This document shows, one piece after another, positions 1 to 11,500 of a stretch of DNA of 64,000 nucleotides. The translations under genes were made by a program, and so were the position numbers. A model generated the notes under the pieces. That model had not been told where the DNA came from and did not search any database. It saw only the letters and a program-made list of their open reading frames with translations. How positions within the stretch are numbered: the first letter of the stretch is position 1; the number at the start of each line of letters is the position of its first letter. The stretch is from Agapetus fuscipes (lineage: Eukaryota > Arthropoda > Insecta > Trichoptera > Glossosomatidae), in the NCBI GenBank assembly GCA_951799405.1, contig OX637363.1, positions 4,340,001-4,404,000 on the forward strand, in the 5' to 3' direction.

Positions 1-70
1 TGCAGCTTAGATTATAGATAGATAGATAGATGTTATAGCATTATCCAACATAAAATTTCTTATCTATTAA

Positions 71-316
71 TCCTGGAGGATGTTGGTGAGACTACAAGGT
101 GATAGTGTCACCAATAAAGTAAATAGGTGACAACATTACACATGACGCTGAAGTCCTAGGTGTCAGTGGACCATGGACTACGGCTGCACAAGACAGAGAG
201 TCCTGGAGGATGGTGGTGAGGCTACAAGGGGATGGTAAATAAGTGACAACATTACACATGATGCTGAAGTCCTAGCGGTCAGCGGACCATGAACCGCGGC
301 TGCACAAGACAGAGAG
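71..316. repeat. Two-copy tandem repeat, about 130 bp unit
   Basis: Unit 1 (71-200) and unit 2 (201-316) are clearly homologous. Both begin TCCTGGAGGATG and end in the same AGACAGAGAG motif. Unit 2 lacks about 14 bases around the TGTCACCAATAAAG segment of unit 1. GATA-type microsatellite at 8-32 looks like a LINE tail. The CTCCAGGACTCTCTGTCTTG motif recurs inverted near 31.45 kb, so the unit is probably LINE 3' sequence that was duplicated locally. Confidence 0.7.
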
Positions 317-597
317 TCTTGATGTATGTCAGGATTACAGAATGGTAGAGACACCAAGAAAGTAAATTAAGTTTTGTCGTTGGAAAACATTCATCTACAA
401 GAGAATCCAATTCAGTCCTTGTTGATCTTGAAACTGTGGTAACCTATCAGGAGAGGGGACCAAAGCATCTTAGACATGATGCTCAATCTGTATAGGTACA
501 TCTTGTAGTTTATTAAAATCTTTAAAAATAGAACTATATTTATTTATTTATATTTTATAGCATAAGCTTTTTATAAAATAAGTAGGTAGGTACATTT

Positions 598-690
598 TTT
601 TTAAGAAATCCTGTGCGGGTGACTCCCTAGATTCTAGAGACTCTAGGGGTCTATGACACTTGTTGTAGTGCCGCAGAGGTGTTAAAGGAG
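598..690 (-). repeat. SINE-A 3' tail fragment
   Basis: This matches, in reverse orientation, the 3' module of the SINE-A copies at 8.3 and 54.1 kb (AAGAAATCCTGTGCGGG, then GACTCCCTAGATTCTAGAG and GTAGTGCCGCAGAGGTG). The tRNA-like head is missing, so it is a truncated copy. Confidence 0.6.
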
Positions 691-2036
691 TTTATACATT
701 TATTTATACATATTGAGAGTAGAAGGGTATCTTTTACATAAATCCCATTTATTCACAATTAATCGCCATTTCCGAAGACAAAATTTAATAAGTTTCGTAA
801 TTTATGTTTATTTGCGATATTACACTTAATTTAAGTAAGTCTTTATTTCTCGTATCCACAACATTATCAGTTTCAATAAACATTTTTTATTATCCCTTCT
901 TTTTCAAGAAATGTTTATGCTTTACTTAAAATCCCAAGCAATATAAAGAAAATACATTATTTTCATTGTTTTCATATATATTTTCAATGGAAATTGTACA
1001 AAAGCGTTGAAAATTGTTCAAAATACAAGATAAAGAAAAAAATGTACCTGAAGTTTTGTTGTCTTCAAACACAGTTTTCTGGTGGTTCCGCATAATAATG
1101 CCACTGTTTAACTGTTTGCTTCACTTCCTTGTTTAATGCAGTGTATTATTTCATGTTTTTATCAATATTTGTACAGAAGAACGCACGGAATGTCAGTAAA
1201 CAGAATCGCGAGACATTTGTACATTGCTATGAATTTACCAACTTCACTCCGCTGTGTGACAGAAATTACTATACTGGGACAATGTCACCAACCAACGGCT
1301 ACAAAATATTTAGGTACCTACTGTCATATTACATTTCAATCCATTGAGTCAATGTTTCAAGCGTTGTTTACAAAATAAACACAGATTTTCAAGCGCAATG
1401 CTTTGTATTGTTTATATTTATATTACCTTTTTTCATATTTATTATTTTATTTTGTCATTTCAAAAGACTGTAAAAATATTCTACCTACCATGAAAATATT
1501 TTAATGCTGTGAACAAACAAGATAATTCCTAATGCAAATAATAATCTGGTCAACCTATTTTTGTGGTCCCGTTATTGTTCACCTTTCATCGAATCGAATC
1601 TATTATCCCTTGGACAGAATTATTTTTATTTTCTTATTTTTGTGGTAGCGTTATAAGTTTTAATCAATGACGATTTGTTTATGGAATGCAAATTGGATTT
1701 ATGAAATTCTGCTAGTCTTGTTAAATTCTGACAAATGACATCGTCACTTCATCAATAGTTGACTTGTTTTTAATTTGTTTGTAGGTATAGGTATTTTCAT
1801 CTTTTAAAATATTTTTATTTTTCATAATGTAAGGAAATTCAGATTTAACAAAACAGCATTATGGGAATCTGTATTTTTCCTCACTGCCTTTATTTTTTGA
1901 CACAATAAATTTGCCTCAACTTAACCTCAAATCGCAAACAAATTATTTGCTTTGAAAATAAATAAGTAATAACTTCATTTAATTATTAAACTATGATAAA
2001 TCTCAGTTTGTGACAAAGTGAATTGAAATACAAGAA
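691..2036. other. Intergenic AT-rich DNA upstream of mRpL47
   Basis: I see no gene-like reading frame or recognisable repeat here. Short ATG-started frames near 1.13-1.38 kb have no recognisable domain. The mRpL47 promoter should lie in the last few hundred bases, but no TATA box or other element is convincing. Confidence 0.5.
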
Positions 2037-2822
2037 ATGGCGTTTCTTAAACCACTCACGATGTTCCAGAGAATTATCCCATCAATTGCCGGATTTTCCT
2101 CAAAATTCTGTGCATCTAGTTTTCTTCGCTCTCAGAAAGCAATCATCCCTTCAAGCTTTCATTATTCAACATCAAAAACCAACGAAATCTTGATGGAGTT
2201 CTTTGAGGAAAAGAAAAAATGGGGGAGCACTGATATACAAGTAGGAAGAGCATGGAAGACAGATGAACTACGAATCAAATCAAACACAGACTTGCACAAG
2301 CTATGGTACATCTTATTAAAAGAAAGAAACATGCTTTTAACAATGGAAGAAGAATGCAACAGAGAAGTGAGACTGTTTCCGAACCCGGAACGAATTGATA
2401 AGGTTGAAGAATCAATGAGAAATTTGGAAACGGTGGTGCGAGAGAGAAACATCGCTTATCACACCTTGGAGACAGGTTCTACCGGGGAGAGACCTGCTAA
2501 GCTCACTTCCAATCAGCTGGGTTATCGCTATTTCTATAAAACAGCTGAGCACGTTGTCCCCAAATGGATGAACACGCATTGGGCGAGAACAAGAGTGCAC
2601 AGTTATGGCGGTTACGCAGTCAGAAAGTTCCTGGTCCACTTCAGAGAGAAGCTGTATCTGCAGAAGCGCAAGCAAAGGAACAGAGACGTTAATCATGTCC
2701 AAGGGTTGTTTAAGAGATTCCCTAATCTTGATGTGGAAGCTTTGCAGAAGGAATATCCTAATGTTGATTTGAAGAAGGCTCGTGTCTCAAGGAGAGCTAG
2801 AGGACATTTTGTTGAGGAATAA
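2037..2822 (+). CDS. mRpL47: Mitochondrial large ribosomal subunit protein L47 (uL29m)
   Basis: This is a structural protein of the mitochondrial 39S ribosomal subunit, the counterpart of bacterial L29 (uL29), made in the cytosol and imported. The 261-codon frame is uninterrupted and has no intron. Residues 1-50 are rich in S, F, R and K with almost no acids, as expected of a mitochondrial presequence. The family signature follows: an FFEEKKKWG block, GRAWKTDELR, and LHKLWYILLKERNMLLTMEEE, the L29-like helical pair. A basic tail contains FPERIDKVEESM-like and RYFYKTAEHVVPKWMNTHW segments. The length fits insect MRP-L47 proteins. The ATG at 2037 is preceded by AAGAA and is the first one in frame. 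Lack of introns could mean a retrocopy, but the frame is intact and no poly(A) tract or target duplication is visible. A foldback repeat begins about 120 bp downstream. Confidence 0.93.
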   Translation: MAFLKPLTMFQRIIPSIAGFSSKFCASSFLRSQKAIIPSSFHYSTSKTNEILMEFFEEKKKWGSTDIQVGRAWKTDELRIKSNTDLHKLWYILLKERNMLLTMEEECNREVRLFPNPERIDKVEESMRNLETVVRERNIAYHTLETGSTGERPAKLTSNQLGYRYFYKTAEHVVPKWMNTHWARTRVHSYGGYAVRKFLVHFREKLYLQKRKQRNRDVNHVQGLFKRFPNLDVEALQKEYPNVDLKKARVSRRARGHFVEE

Positions 2823-2938
2823 TCACTATTTCTCTCATCATCGCTTACTGACAATTTCTCGTAATTGAAAGTCAGGAGTTGGCATAAACCAAAAGCTTAT
2901 GTAGAATAAGAGTTGTAGGCTTACACGGCCAGCTGATG

Positions 2939-3166
2939 ATGCTGGAGTGATGTTTTCCGGGATCTGTTGCCGTGGTCTGTGGGAGCTGGAGCTTCCGGGG
3001 AGCTTCTTCAGCGTGAAGTATGATGATGATGAAGATGATCTTGATGAGAACTGTGATCTTCATCATACTTCACGCTGAAGAAGCCCATCGTAGAAATGGG
3101 CGAAATGTCCGGAAGCTCCAGCTCCAACAGACCACGGCAACAGATCCCGGAAAACATCTCTCCAGC
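2939..3166. repeat. FB foldback element, copy 1
   Basis: The left arm (about 2939-3022) reads through TTTTCCGGGATCTGTTGCCG, GGAGCTGGAGCTTCCGG and AGCTTCTTCAGCGTGAAG. The right arm (about 3061-3166) is its inverted complement with scattered differences. The centre is rich in GATGAT. Related copies lie at 20.69-21.21 kb and 27.79-28.04 kb. Arms of about 100 bp around a 40-base loop could form a long RNA hairpin if transcribed. Confidence 0.8.
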
Positions 3167-3439
3167 TTATGTAGAATTCAGAATAGTAACAAGCAAGTAA
3201 GGTGTTAAGCAATGCTCCTAGTAGGTGAAGCTGTAGCGACCTCATCAACAGCTATAGCAACAGATTATTCTTCCTCCTGTTCAATAAGCGTTCAGAGAGA
3301 TTCGCAGTGGGCAGATGATGATTATTTTTATTTATAATTTATGTCAGTGTTGTTACTTTGTAAGAAAATGTAGAAATATATTATTGAAAATTAAGAAGTC
3401 TGTTTTTTTGTTATAGTTTATTCTTAATTAAGTAACAAC

Positions 3440-4090
3440 TGTACCAGCCTGCAGACTAAGCTTATCCTCAATCCAGACAAGACGGAGCGGAGCTCCTATA
3501 CATGGTTATCAGAAAACGTAAACATCTCCTTGACCAGTCGCCGATTGAGATATGTGGTTGTATTGTCAACCCAGCTACCAAAGTTCAAGTCCTTAGAGAA
3601 GACTTTGACCAGCATTTGACACTCGAGGTGCAGATAGGCAAAACAGCCAAGTCGGGTTTCTCTGCTCTTCGACAAATTAGGGAAATCAGAAGAAACCTGA
3701 CAAGAAAGAGCCTAAATACCGTAGTTAACGCCTTTGTAATGTCAAGACTAGACTTTTGCAATGCAATATATGCCAGACAGCCACAGATTCAGCTGAAGAG
3801 ACTTCAGTCAGTCCTGAATGCAGCGGCAAGGTTGATACACGGCGCTACAAAGTTCTGCCACATAACGCCGCACCTGAAGTCTCTTCACTGGCTGAAGATG
3901 AAGGAACGAATCCATTTCAAAATAGGCTTGCCGGTGTTTAAGACTGCATGGCACTGCACCAAAATAACTCATAAACCTGATAGCACCGGCAACAACAAGT
4001 GATCAACACTTCGGTCAGCCGCATCCAAATAGAGTTTCCAAGGAGAAATATCAAGACAGTCTTTGGAGATCGAGGCACAGCCCTCACAAA
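3440..4090 (+). pseudogene. Decayed CR1/L2-like LINE reverse transcriptase, C-terminal part
   Basis: A frame near 3450 gives LILNPDKTE, the conserved segment after the RT catalytic core. After a frame change, 3502-4002 gives an RT thumb and C-terminal region. GFSALRQIREIRRNL, VNAFVMSRLDFCNAIYA, LQSVLNAAARLIHGATKF and HITPHLKSLHWL align with the same segments of the better copy at 56.6 kb. The catalytic YADD block is absent, so this is 5'-truncated and frameshifted, not a gene. Downstream sequence to about 4090 looks like decayed 3' coding sequence. Confidence 0.8.
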
Positions 4091-5510
4091 AAATATCATC
4101 TTGATATTTTACATTTAGTTATATAACTTTGTGGTATTCTGTATTGGACAAGGATCCAGTTGTCAAATTGGGCTTTAGTGCCATAGGAAGAACAGATAGA
4201 TATCATAGAAGTTTGTGACTGATAACTTTTCTTTTGGCGTTGAAGTCTCAGGTTTTCGGTGAATAATGAACTGGGTCTGAGCAATTCCCTATACAACAAC
4301 ACAACCATTTGTCCTACCTAGAGAAATTTTGCTACAAGAAATTTAAAAGTGTATACTTTGGATTTTTTTATTAAAATAAACAACATGATCAAATGACAAT
4401 TTGGTTTCACATTTTTAAATACTAAACATACTTATTTCTGGATTTTTACAAGTATAAATCACAGCCTTATATAAAGAATAAAGGTACGTTCAACTTATTC
4501 TACTAATACATACAACAAACATTCATTCATTTGATAAATTAATTCTTCGTCGGGACATTTGTTTAAAAATTAACAACACTGTTCACATGAAAGCAACTCT
4601 TATGAACTTAAAATAATTGATGAAATTATGGACAAGAATGGAATTGACAAAAAAGGAAGGATTATAAAAAGTGACATCACTAACTTTGGCAAGCCAAATA
4701 GAATTTTGTTTTAACCGGCCTACCTTTGGGTTATTATTCAAGAAGTACGTAAAAAAAACATTAGGTTTTTTTTCAATACATGTCGCAGAATTTCGCAGTC
4801 ACGGCGCGAAACGTATGGGAAAGACAAAAAATCCCCGAAAACGTTTGTTAGCTTCGGCTGACGTTTAAACACTAAATGCAATAACATAGGAACAAACTTG
4901 ATGTATATGAACGTATAACAATCCATTTTCGGGTATAGACATTTTTTTGCATGAACGTACGTGATACGTCTTGTTGCGTTCGGACGACAATATAGCGAAC
5001 GCATCACGTATATTTGTAAGGGGAGGGGGTTTAATTGCTGAGCACCCAAGACCTGTGACGTCAAACTACCAATGGAAATTTGGAACAAACATTCAAACAA
5101 TCATTACATAGAATCTCGCATAATTTTAAGATTGTTTATGAATTAGACTCACACATTACTATAGAAGAAATATTTGAAATAAATAATTTTATATACATTT
5201 GAAAAGAAAAAAAACAAAATATGCATTTTACAAACTTTGTTTGTGTAGAGAAGAATGGCTTCATCAATGTTTCTTCGAAGTTTTATTTAACGTCATCAGG
5301 AGATGTTTCTCTTCTATGACGGAGAAGCATGAACTAAAATATTGTTGTTGCTCCTGAACGAAGATTGTAGGTACATGAGAAAGCTTTTGGGGATCTCTTG
5401 TACTTAGGACGTGAAGGCTCAATTAGTTATTTTAAAACTCAAAATTTTTAAGTTTATGGAAAATGTCTTCTAACTTTCTACCCAAAATTCTAATTTAAAA
5501 TAATTTATAA
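4091..5510. other. Intergenic AT-rich DNA
   Basis: I see no gene or clear repeat. Short frames near 4.67-5.10 kb have no recognisable domain. The 3' UTR of the minus-strand gene ending at 5511 should occupy the right-hand part. A homopolymer-rich A/T stretch lies at 5200-5225. Confidence 0.45.
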
Positions 5511-8500
5511 TTAATTTGTTTGCAATATTTTAATATTTTCAAATATTTTCAACGAATTATTCCGTTTCCTTTCTGATGCATACAGAGCGACAATCTCTTT
5601 AAACACTCTGAATATTTTGATATACATCCTAACCGTTTCTTTGTCCAATTGAAAAACAGAATTCGAGACATCGTCCATCGTTAGGCATGCATTCTTATTA
5701 ATCAGCGCTTCGTAACGCGCCTGAATCTTTTCAATATTAAATGCATCCAAGTACGCAGAGAATGTCAAATAAAATAATGAAATAAATTGATTTGAATCCA
5801 CAAATCTACGGGCTTTCACCGGTGATAATGTTTCGCTTAATCTTTGATATTCAAGTTTTGAATCGAGGTTTTGGCTTTCAACACTACTCAAGTTTTTTAA
5901 TATATCCAGATAGACATTCTTTGAGTTCTCATAAGCATTTTCCTTATGTTTTGTTAAATCCCTAAGACAAGTTGGCATATCTGTACTGTACGGTTCTCTG
6001 AAATTGTTCCATAGTTGCTGTTGGAAAATTTTTAGAGTCAGCGTCATAAAGTCCTCGTCCATTTTCAATAAGTGTTTTAACGCAGAGAATGATATGAGGT
6101 GCTGCAAAAAGCTTGGTTGCAGTGCTGCAATTATCTTCACTTGTGTATTCACATCTTCACCTGGAAAGTATACAAAAAATTCAACTTAAATTATCCGGTA
6201 AATGAATTATACAAAATTCATTTTAATAATTACAACTGTAAAATAATTTTTGTGTGGTTACAGGGCAAGTAAAATTTAATCATGTACGACCGGCTTTGTA
6301 ACATTGTTTACGAGAGTAGATAATAGGGTAATATCACATTCATTGTATAAAATGGTAGAATACATTTTAAAAAATGCATCTGCGTTTTTAAAAAAAAAAC
6401 ATCTCGCTTAGTTTTTAATCTAAAGATCTTTAAAATTAGCGTATTCTCGATTTCCGGAAAAAAGGTCATTTTGTTTATTTAGGCAGATATGATCATTTTG
6501 ACGTCAAGGTTCGACAAGTCGAACGCGTTGCGTTTTGGGGCGACCCAAATTTTCGGCATTTTATTTTTGAAAATTATCAATATTTTTATTTTTACTACAC
6601 AAAAAATATATGGTTGTGATCCTTGAAATGTACTCTACAGAACCATATTATTTTCAACCGTTTTCCCTACCACTGCAAATACCCTATTAATTTTTACTCG
6701 CCGCCCCGTAACCATGTACAATTTATTTTTAATTTGTAATTATTTCAAAATGAAGGGTCACAAAGAAAATGCCTCATCAATACATGATTGAAAGTATATT
6801 TTATGTAGTTTTTGAGATGGACATTGTTATTGTTCTATTGATATCTCTAAAGCTACAATGTGAGTGAGTCTATCATGGCTCATTCTGGAGACACAGTCTC
6901 TCATCTTAATATGTCCTCTATTTCACAGACTTAAAGAGAGGTTCTAATTAATGTTGATTTTAGGCTATAGGCACGATGGACCGATTATGTAAAGACAGCA
7001 ACAGGCACCTCTGTAGTTGGAGCTCTGCGGGCAGCGCATTCAATAGAGAACTGTAGAAGAGTGGTTGCTTCCACAAGGGTCACAACCCTCAGCAGATCGT
7101 GCCTTTTGCATGGCCGGCCCTGTGCTGTGGAATGCCCTTCCCCATAAGCTAAGAGCCGTAGAGAGTGCAAAAGCATTTAAGTCGGGATTGAAGACATGTT
7201 TGTTCCGGAGATGTTACAGTTGAACAGTGCCCTTACAGTGATTTATAACAACAAAACGGCAAAATAAATACTGTCTTATTATTATTATTATTAAATTTTT
7301 AAAAAAGAAACAACTAAATGAACATTCACTTTTTATCCTGCGGTTATTACAGGTGTAGACAGATTATTGACTCTCGATGGTGACAGAAAGAGAAGTGAAT
7401 GATAAAGTTTTGTATAACATTTACCTAAGATACTTTTGAACATCTCCTTGGCAAACATGTGACAGTGCTTCCCCACATTAGGGTAGCTGGTGTTGGATTC
7501 TCTCTCACACATGTAGAAGGCGTAGGCCATTACAGACACTAGACGCTGGAAACACACAAAAACATATTCACATCAGATATTTAACACATTTGTTTTTTAA
7601 GAAATCCAATGCGGGAAACTCGCTGGTCTTTGACACTTGATGTAGTGCCGCAGAGGTGTTTACGAGCTTGGTCGTCGCAGCAAAGCGCCTATTGACCCAG
7701 TTGCTGTAAGTCTGGATGAACCTTTAGAGGCCAGTCTTTAAGAGTTTTTTAACCCAGCGAAGAGCATATTTGGAAATATAAATTGTATATTTTTTGTGCT
7801 TTGGGATCCAAATCCACAACCTTCCATTTACGAGTCCGAAGTGTAACCACTGGACTACGGACAGGTCAAACACTTTGATTGTATCCGTGGTTTTCAGGAC
7901 AATAAAAAAGAAATACATTTTCTACATTATATTATTTCAGAATATTTGCAGCAACCTATAAGGTGTCCATACAGTCGATCGCGGGAGGTTTTTAGGTGGA
8001 TCGCCGAGGATAGCTAAAATTCAGTGATCCACCAAAGCTGATTTGACATTTTGCACTCAATGTAGTTTTACTTATGCTAATTTTTTTCTTAATAAAGGTA
8101 TCAGGTTGTAAAAAAATAGTTCACTTTGCCAATGTCACCCCTGTTTCAGGGAAGGTCGGCAAGAGTTGCAGGGCTTATGTTCATTTGAGATTGGGTTTTA
8201 TTGTAGGTCCACATGCGGCATGTGTTAGCGCGAAATAATGCATGTCTGCTTGTGGGAATGCATCGAATATGAATCTCAAATGATATATATACCTACATAT
8301 TTTTTAAGAAATCCTGTGCGGGAGACTCCCTAGATTCTAGAGACTCAAGGGGTCTATGACACTTGTTGTAGTGCCGCAGAGGTGTTTACGAGCTTGGCCG
8401 TCGCAGCAAAGCGCCAATACTCAAGCAAGACCCAGTTGCTGTAAGGCTGGATAGACCTTTGGTGACCGGTCATTGGTAAAGGTTTATGAATTTTTCAACC

Positions 8501-11500
8501 CAGCGAAAAGCAAATTTTAAAATACAAATGGTATTTTTTTGTGCTCCGCCGGGATTCGAACCCATAACCTTCCCATTCAGAGTCCGCAGTGTTACCACTG
8601 AGCTACGGACCGGTCAATATATATATATATATCTTTGCAGCTTAAATTTAGATTTTTAGCCTTGGCCGCCTACACAACAGATCAGCCGCCATTCTTTGCC
8701 GTCCTTTCATCCTTCTTTCATTTCATACAGAGTTTTAAATCAACATACGGAAAAGGAGACAACTTACAGACAACAAGGTGACATGTTTCTTGGGGAAGTC
8801 CAGCTTGACCAGTTCCACCAGCAGCCTGAATATCTGTCTGCACGCATCATTCACCATGCCCGTGCACAGGACGTTGCTGCTCCACAGCAGCTCTTGTATG
8901 TTATTACTCAATGCAACTTACAGACAACAAGGTGACATGTTTCTTGGGGAAGTCCAGCTTGACCAGTTCCACCAGCAGCCTGAATATCTGTCTGCACGCA
9001 TCATTTACCATGCCCGTGCACAGGACGTTGCTGCTCCACAGCAGCCAGCCAATCAGCGGCTTGCTCTGCTTCATCATGTGCTTGCTGGGGTTCTTTATGT
9101 GTCTGGAAATGTAAAACTTAACCGATTGAGAACAGATGGCATGCATAGATGTCATGGCAGACTTGCCACCATTTAGCATTATCATTCTAATTTGATTTAT
9201 TTCTTATTTACCCAAATCTTTTGATAAATAAAGAATAAAGATAAGGAGAGAGAGACCTAGAATCATTACTAGTTAAAAATAGGTTCCGCACGCCACATGC
9301 AACCATGGAAAACGCGGCAAGGAGTTGCGCTACATGTATAGCTTAGTAGGGTAGCGTTGACAAAAAGGGAAATTTTATAGGAAGCTTCTGAATAAGAATG
9401 TATACAAAAAATAAAGACAAGGCAAAATATACTAACTTTTCATGAAATATACACAAATCAGCTTCCAGCAGTTCAACCAGATACTCCAACACCATCATCA
9501 ATCTAGAGATCCGCATCTTCCTATCCAGCATCTTGTGCAGATAGAAATAATTAAAAAGATCCGCATCACTCAATCCAGGGTCCAGATCGCTCCTATCGAT
9601 GGCAGGTCCTTCAGGAATGTCTGACTGGATTTCAGCTTCGATCCTGTTCATCACGAACTTGAAGATGCTCTGTTGGGGTTCTGCTTTGTTCTTTTTCGGC
9701 GCCGAGTCCCTCTTGAATGAGTTGATTAGAAACTCTTTGTAGAAGGTGCGTACGGGCGCGGTGCATGGAGGGTGTGTGGCGAACACGCAGTCTATGGTTG
9801 ATAGACTCTCTTGTATCAAATACGCACTGCTGTACTGAGAATCCTCACTGTCATGGATGTTCTGAAATGTGTTAAGACAAAAATATGAATGACAGCCATG
9901 ATAAATTAATATTACCTGTTATCAAAATTACCTGTTGGAACTAGGGAATGCAATCTCGGTATACCGAGATCTCGCATCAACCTTGAAAGACCAATTTCGC
10001 ATCGAAAACAGTGCGAGATCTCGCAAGATTTGCGAGATCAAGCGACAGCGCGCCACCTATGCTATCAGCGCGCGAGTGACGACGCGGGTGCTGTTGATGT
10101 TGCGTCTCTTGCTCCTACACCTACCCAATCTACTTTTGTGTTACTACAACTCAACAAAGATGACAACATGCCACTTTCTGCAGTCTCTGCTAGAAACTTG
10201 CAGCTTAAAACACAGCGGCGGCTCTTTAACCAATCACTTCAGGAAGAGTTGGAAAATATCCTGAAATCTTGTAAACGCTCTACTCCGGTTCCAATGCACA
10301 CTTCAATGTCGACCCTAGAATCCAACATCAAAAAAGAAATGCACCTCTTTGAATATGGCGGATCAAGAGGAAGATATTAACAGTATACTTATGATAGTCT
10401 GGTGACAATAGTGCCGACTAGCGTGGAATCTGAGAGGACATTTTTATCAGCAGGCTACGTATTGTCTCACGTTAGAAGCAGATTATCTGATGCCACGATT
10501 GACATTCTATGCTTCTTAAGGAGTTTTTTTCAAAAATCCATGCCATGAGTTAACTGACATATGCAATGATAGTCTATGATTCTGATAAGCTTGTATTTCT
10601 GATTCTAATAAAAAAAATTACAATAAAAGTTTTTTTAATATACTTTCCTTGTCAACCTAAAGCAAAATGACACTTTTAAGCAAGAAAAATGTAACCATGT
10701 GGCCACTAAATGCGAGATGTTGCAAATACCGAGATCTCGCGAGATCGGATTTACATAATCTCGTAAATACCGAGATTGCGCAAGAAATTTTGCTGCAAGA
10801 TTGCATTCCCTAGTTGGAACCCTGGCAGAGCATAAAAAAAATACCATTTATATTTTCAAATACACTCTTCGCTGGGTGAAAAATTCATATTCCTTTACCA
10901 AAGACCGGTCACTAAAGGTCCATCCAGCTTTACAGCAACTGGGTCTTGCTTGAGACCCGCCAGTATTAATTTTGGGTTTGAAATATACACCAAAACGGGA
11001 AATCATTTCTGAAACATTCGGTTGGAATCAAACACTTGCTCTCGGCATGGAATGCAAGCATCCTGCCAACTGGGCTATCGACAGGACTTTTTACGAGCTT
11101 GGTCGTCGCTACAAAGCACCAGTTCTTAAGCAAGATCCAGTTGCTGTAAGGCTGGATGGACCTTTTGATGACCAGGTTTGTGAATTTTTCAACCCAGCGA
11201 AGAGCAAATTTGAAAATATATGTGGTATATTTTTTGTGCACCACCGGGATTCGAGCCCACAACCTTCCATTTACGAGTTCGAAGTGTTACCACTGAACTA
11301 CAGACCGGTCAATGTATCATACGTACCAGGATGATGGCCGTGACATTGAGCATGATCTCCACGGTGGGGAACTTGTTGTACTTGAGGATGTCCTTGCACA
11401 CACACAGCGCCTCGTACCACATGCCGGACTTGAACCTGATCCTGAAGGCCTCCTGCTCGTACGACAGCACTTGGAAGGGCAGCAACTAAAACATGACCTT

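Noticed and set aside
3502..4002. A 166-codon open frame that looks like a gene
   Set aside because: It is the thumb and C-terminal part of a LINE reverse transcriptase, with frame breaks at both sides and no catalytic core.
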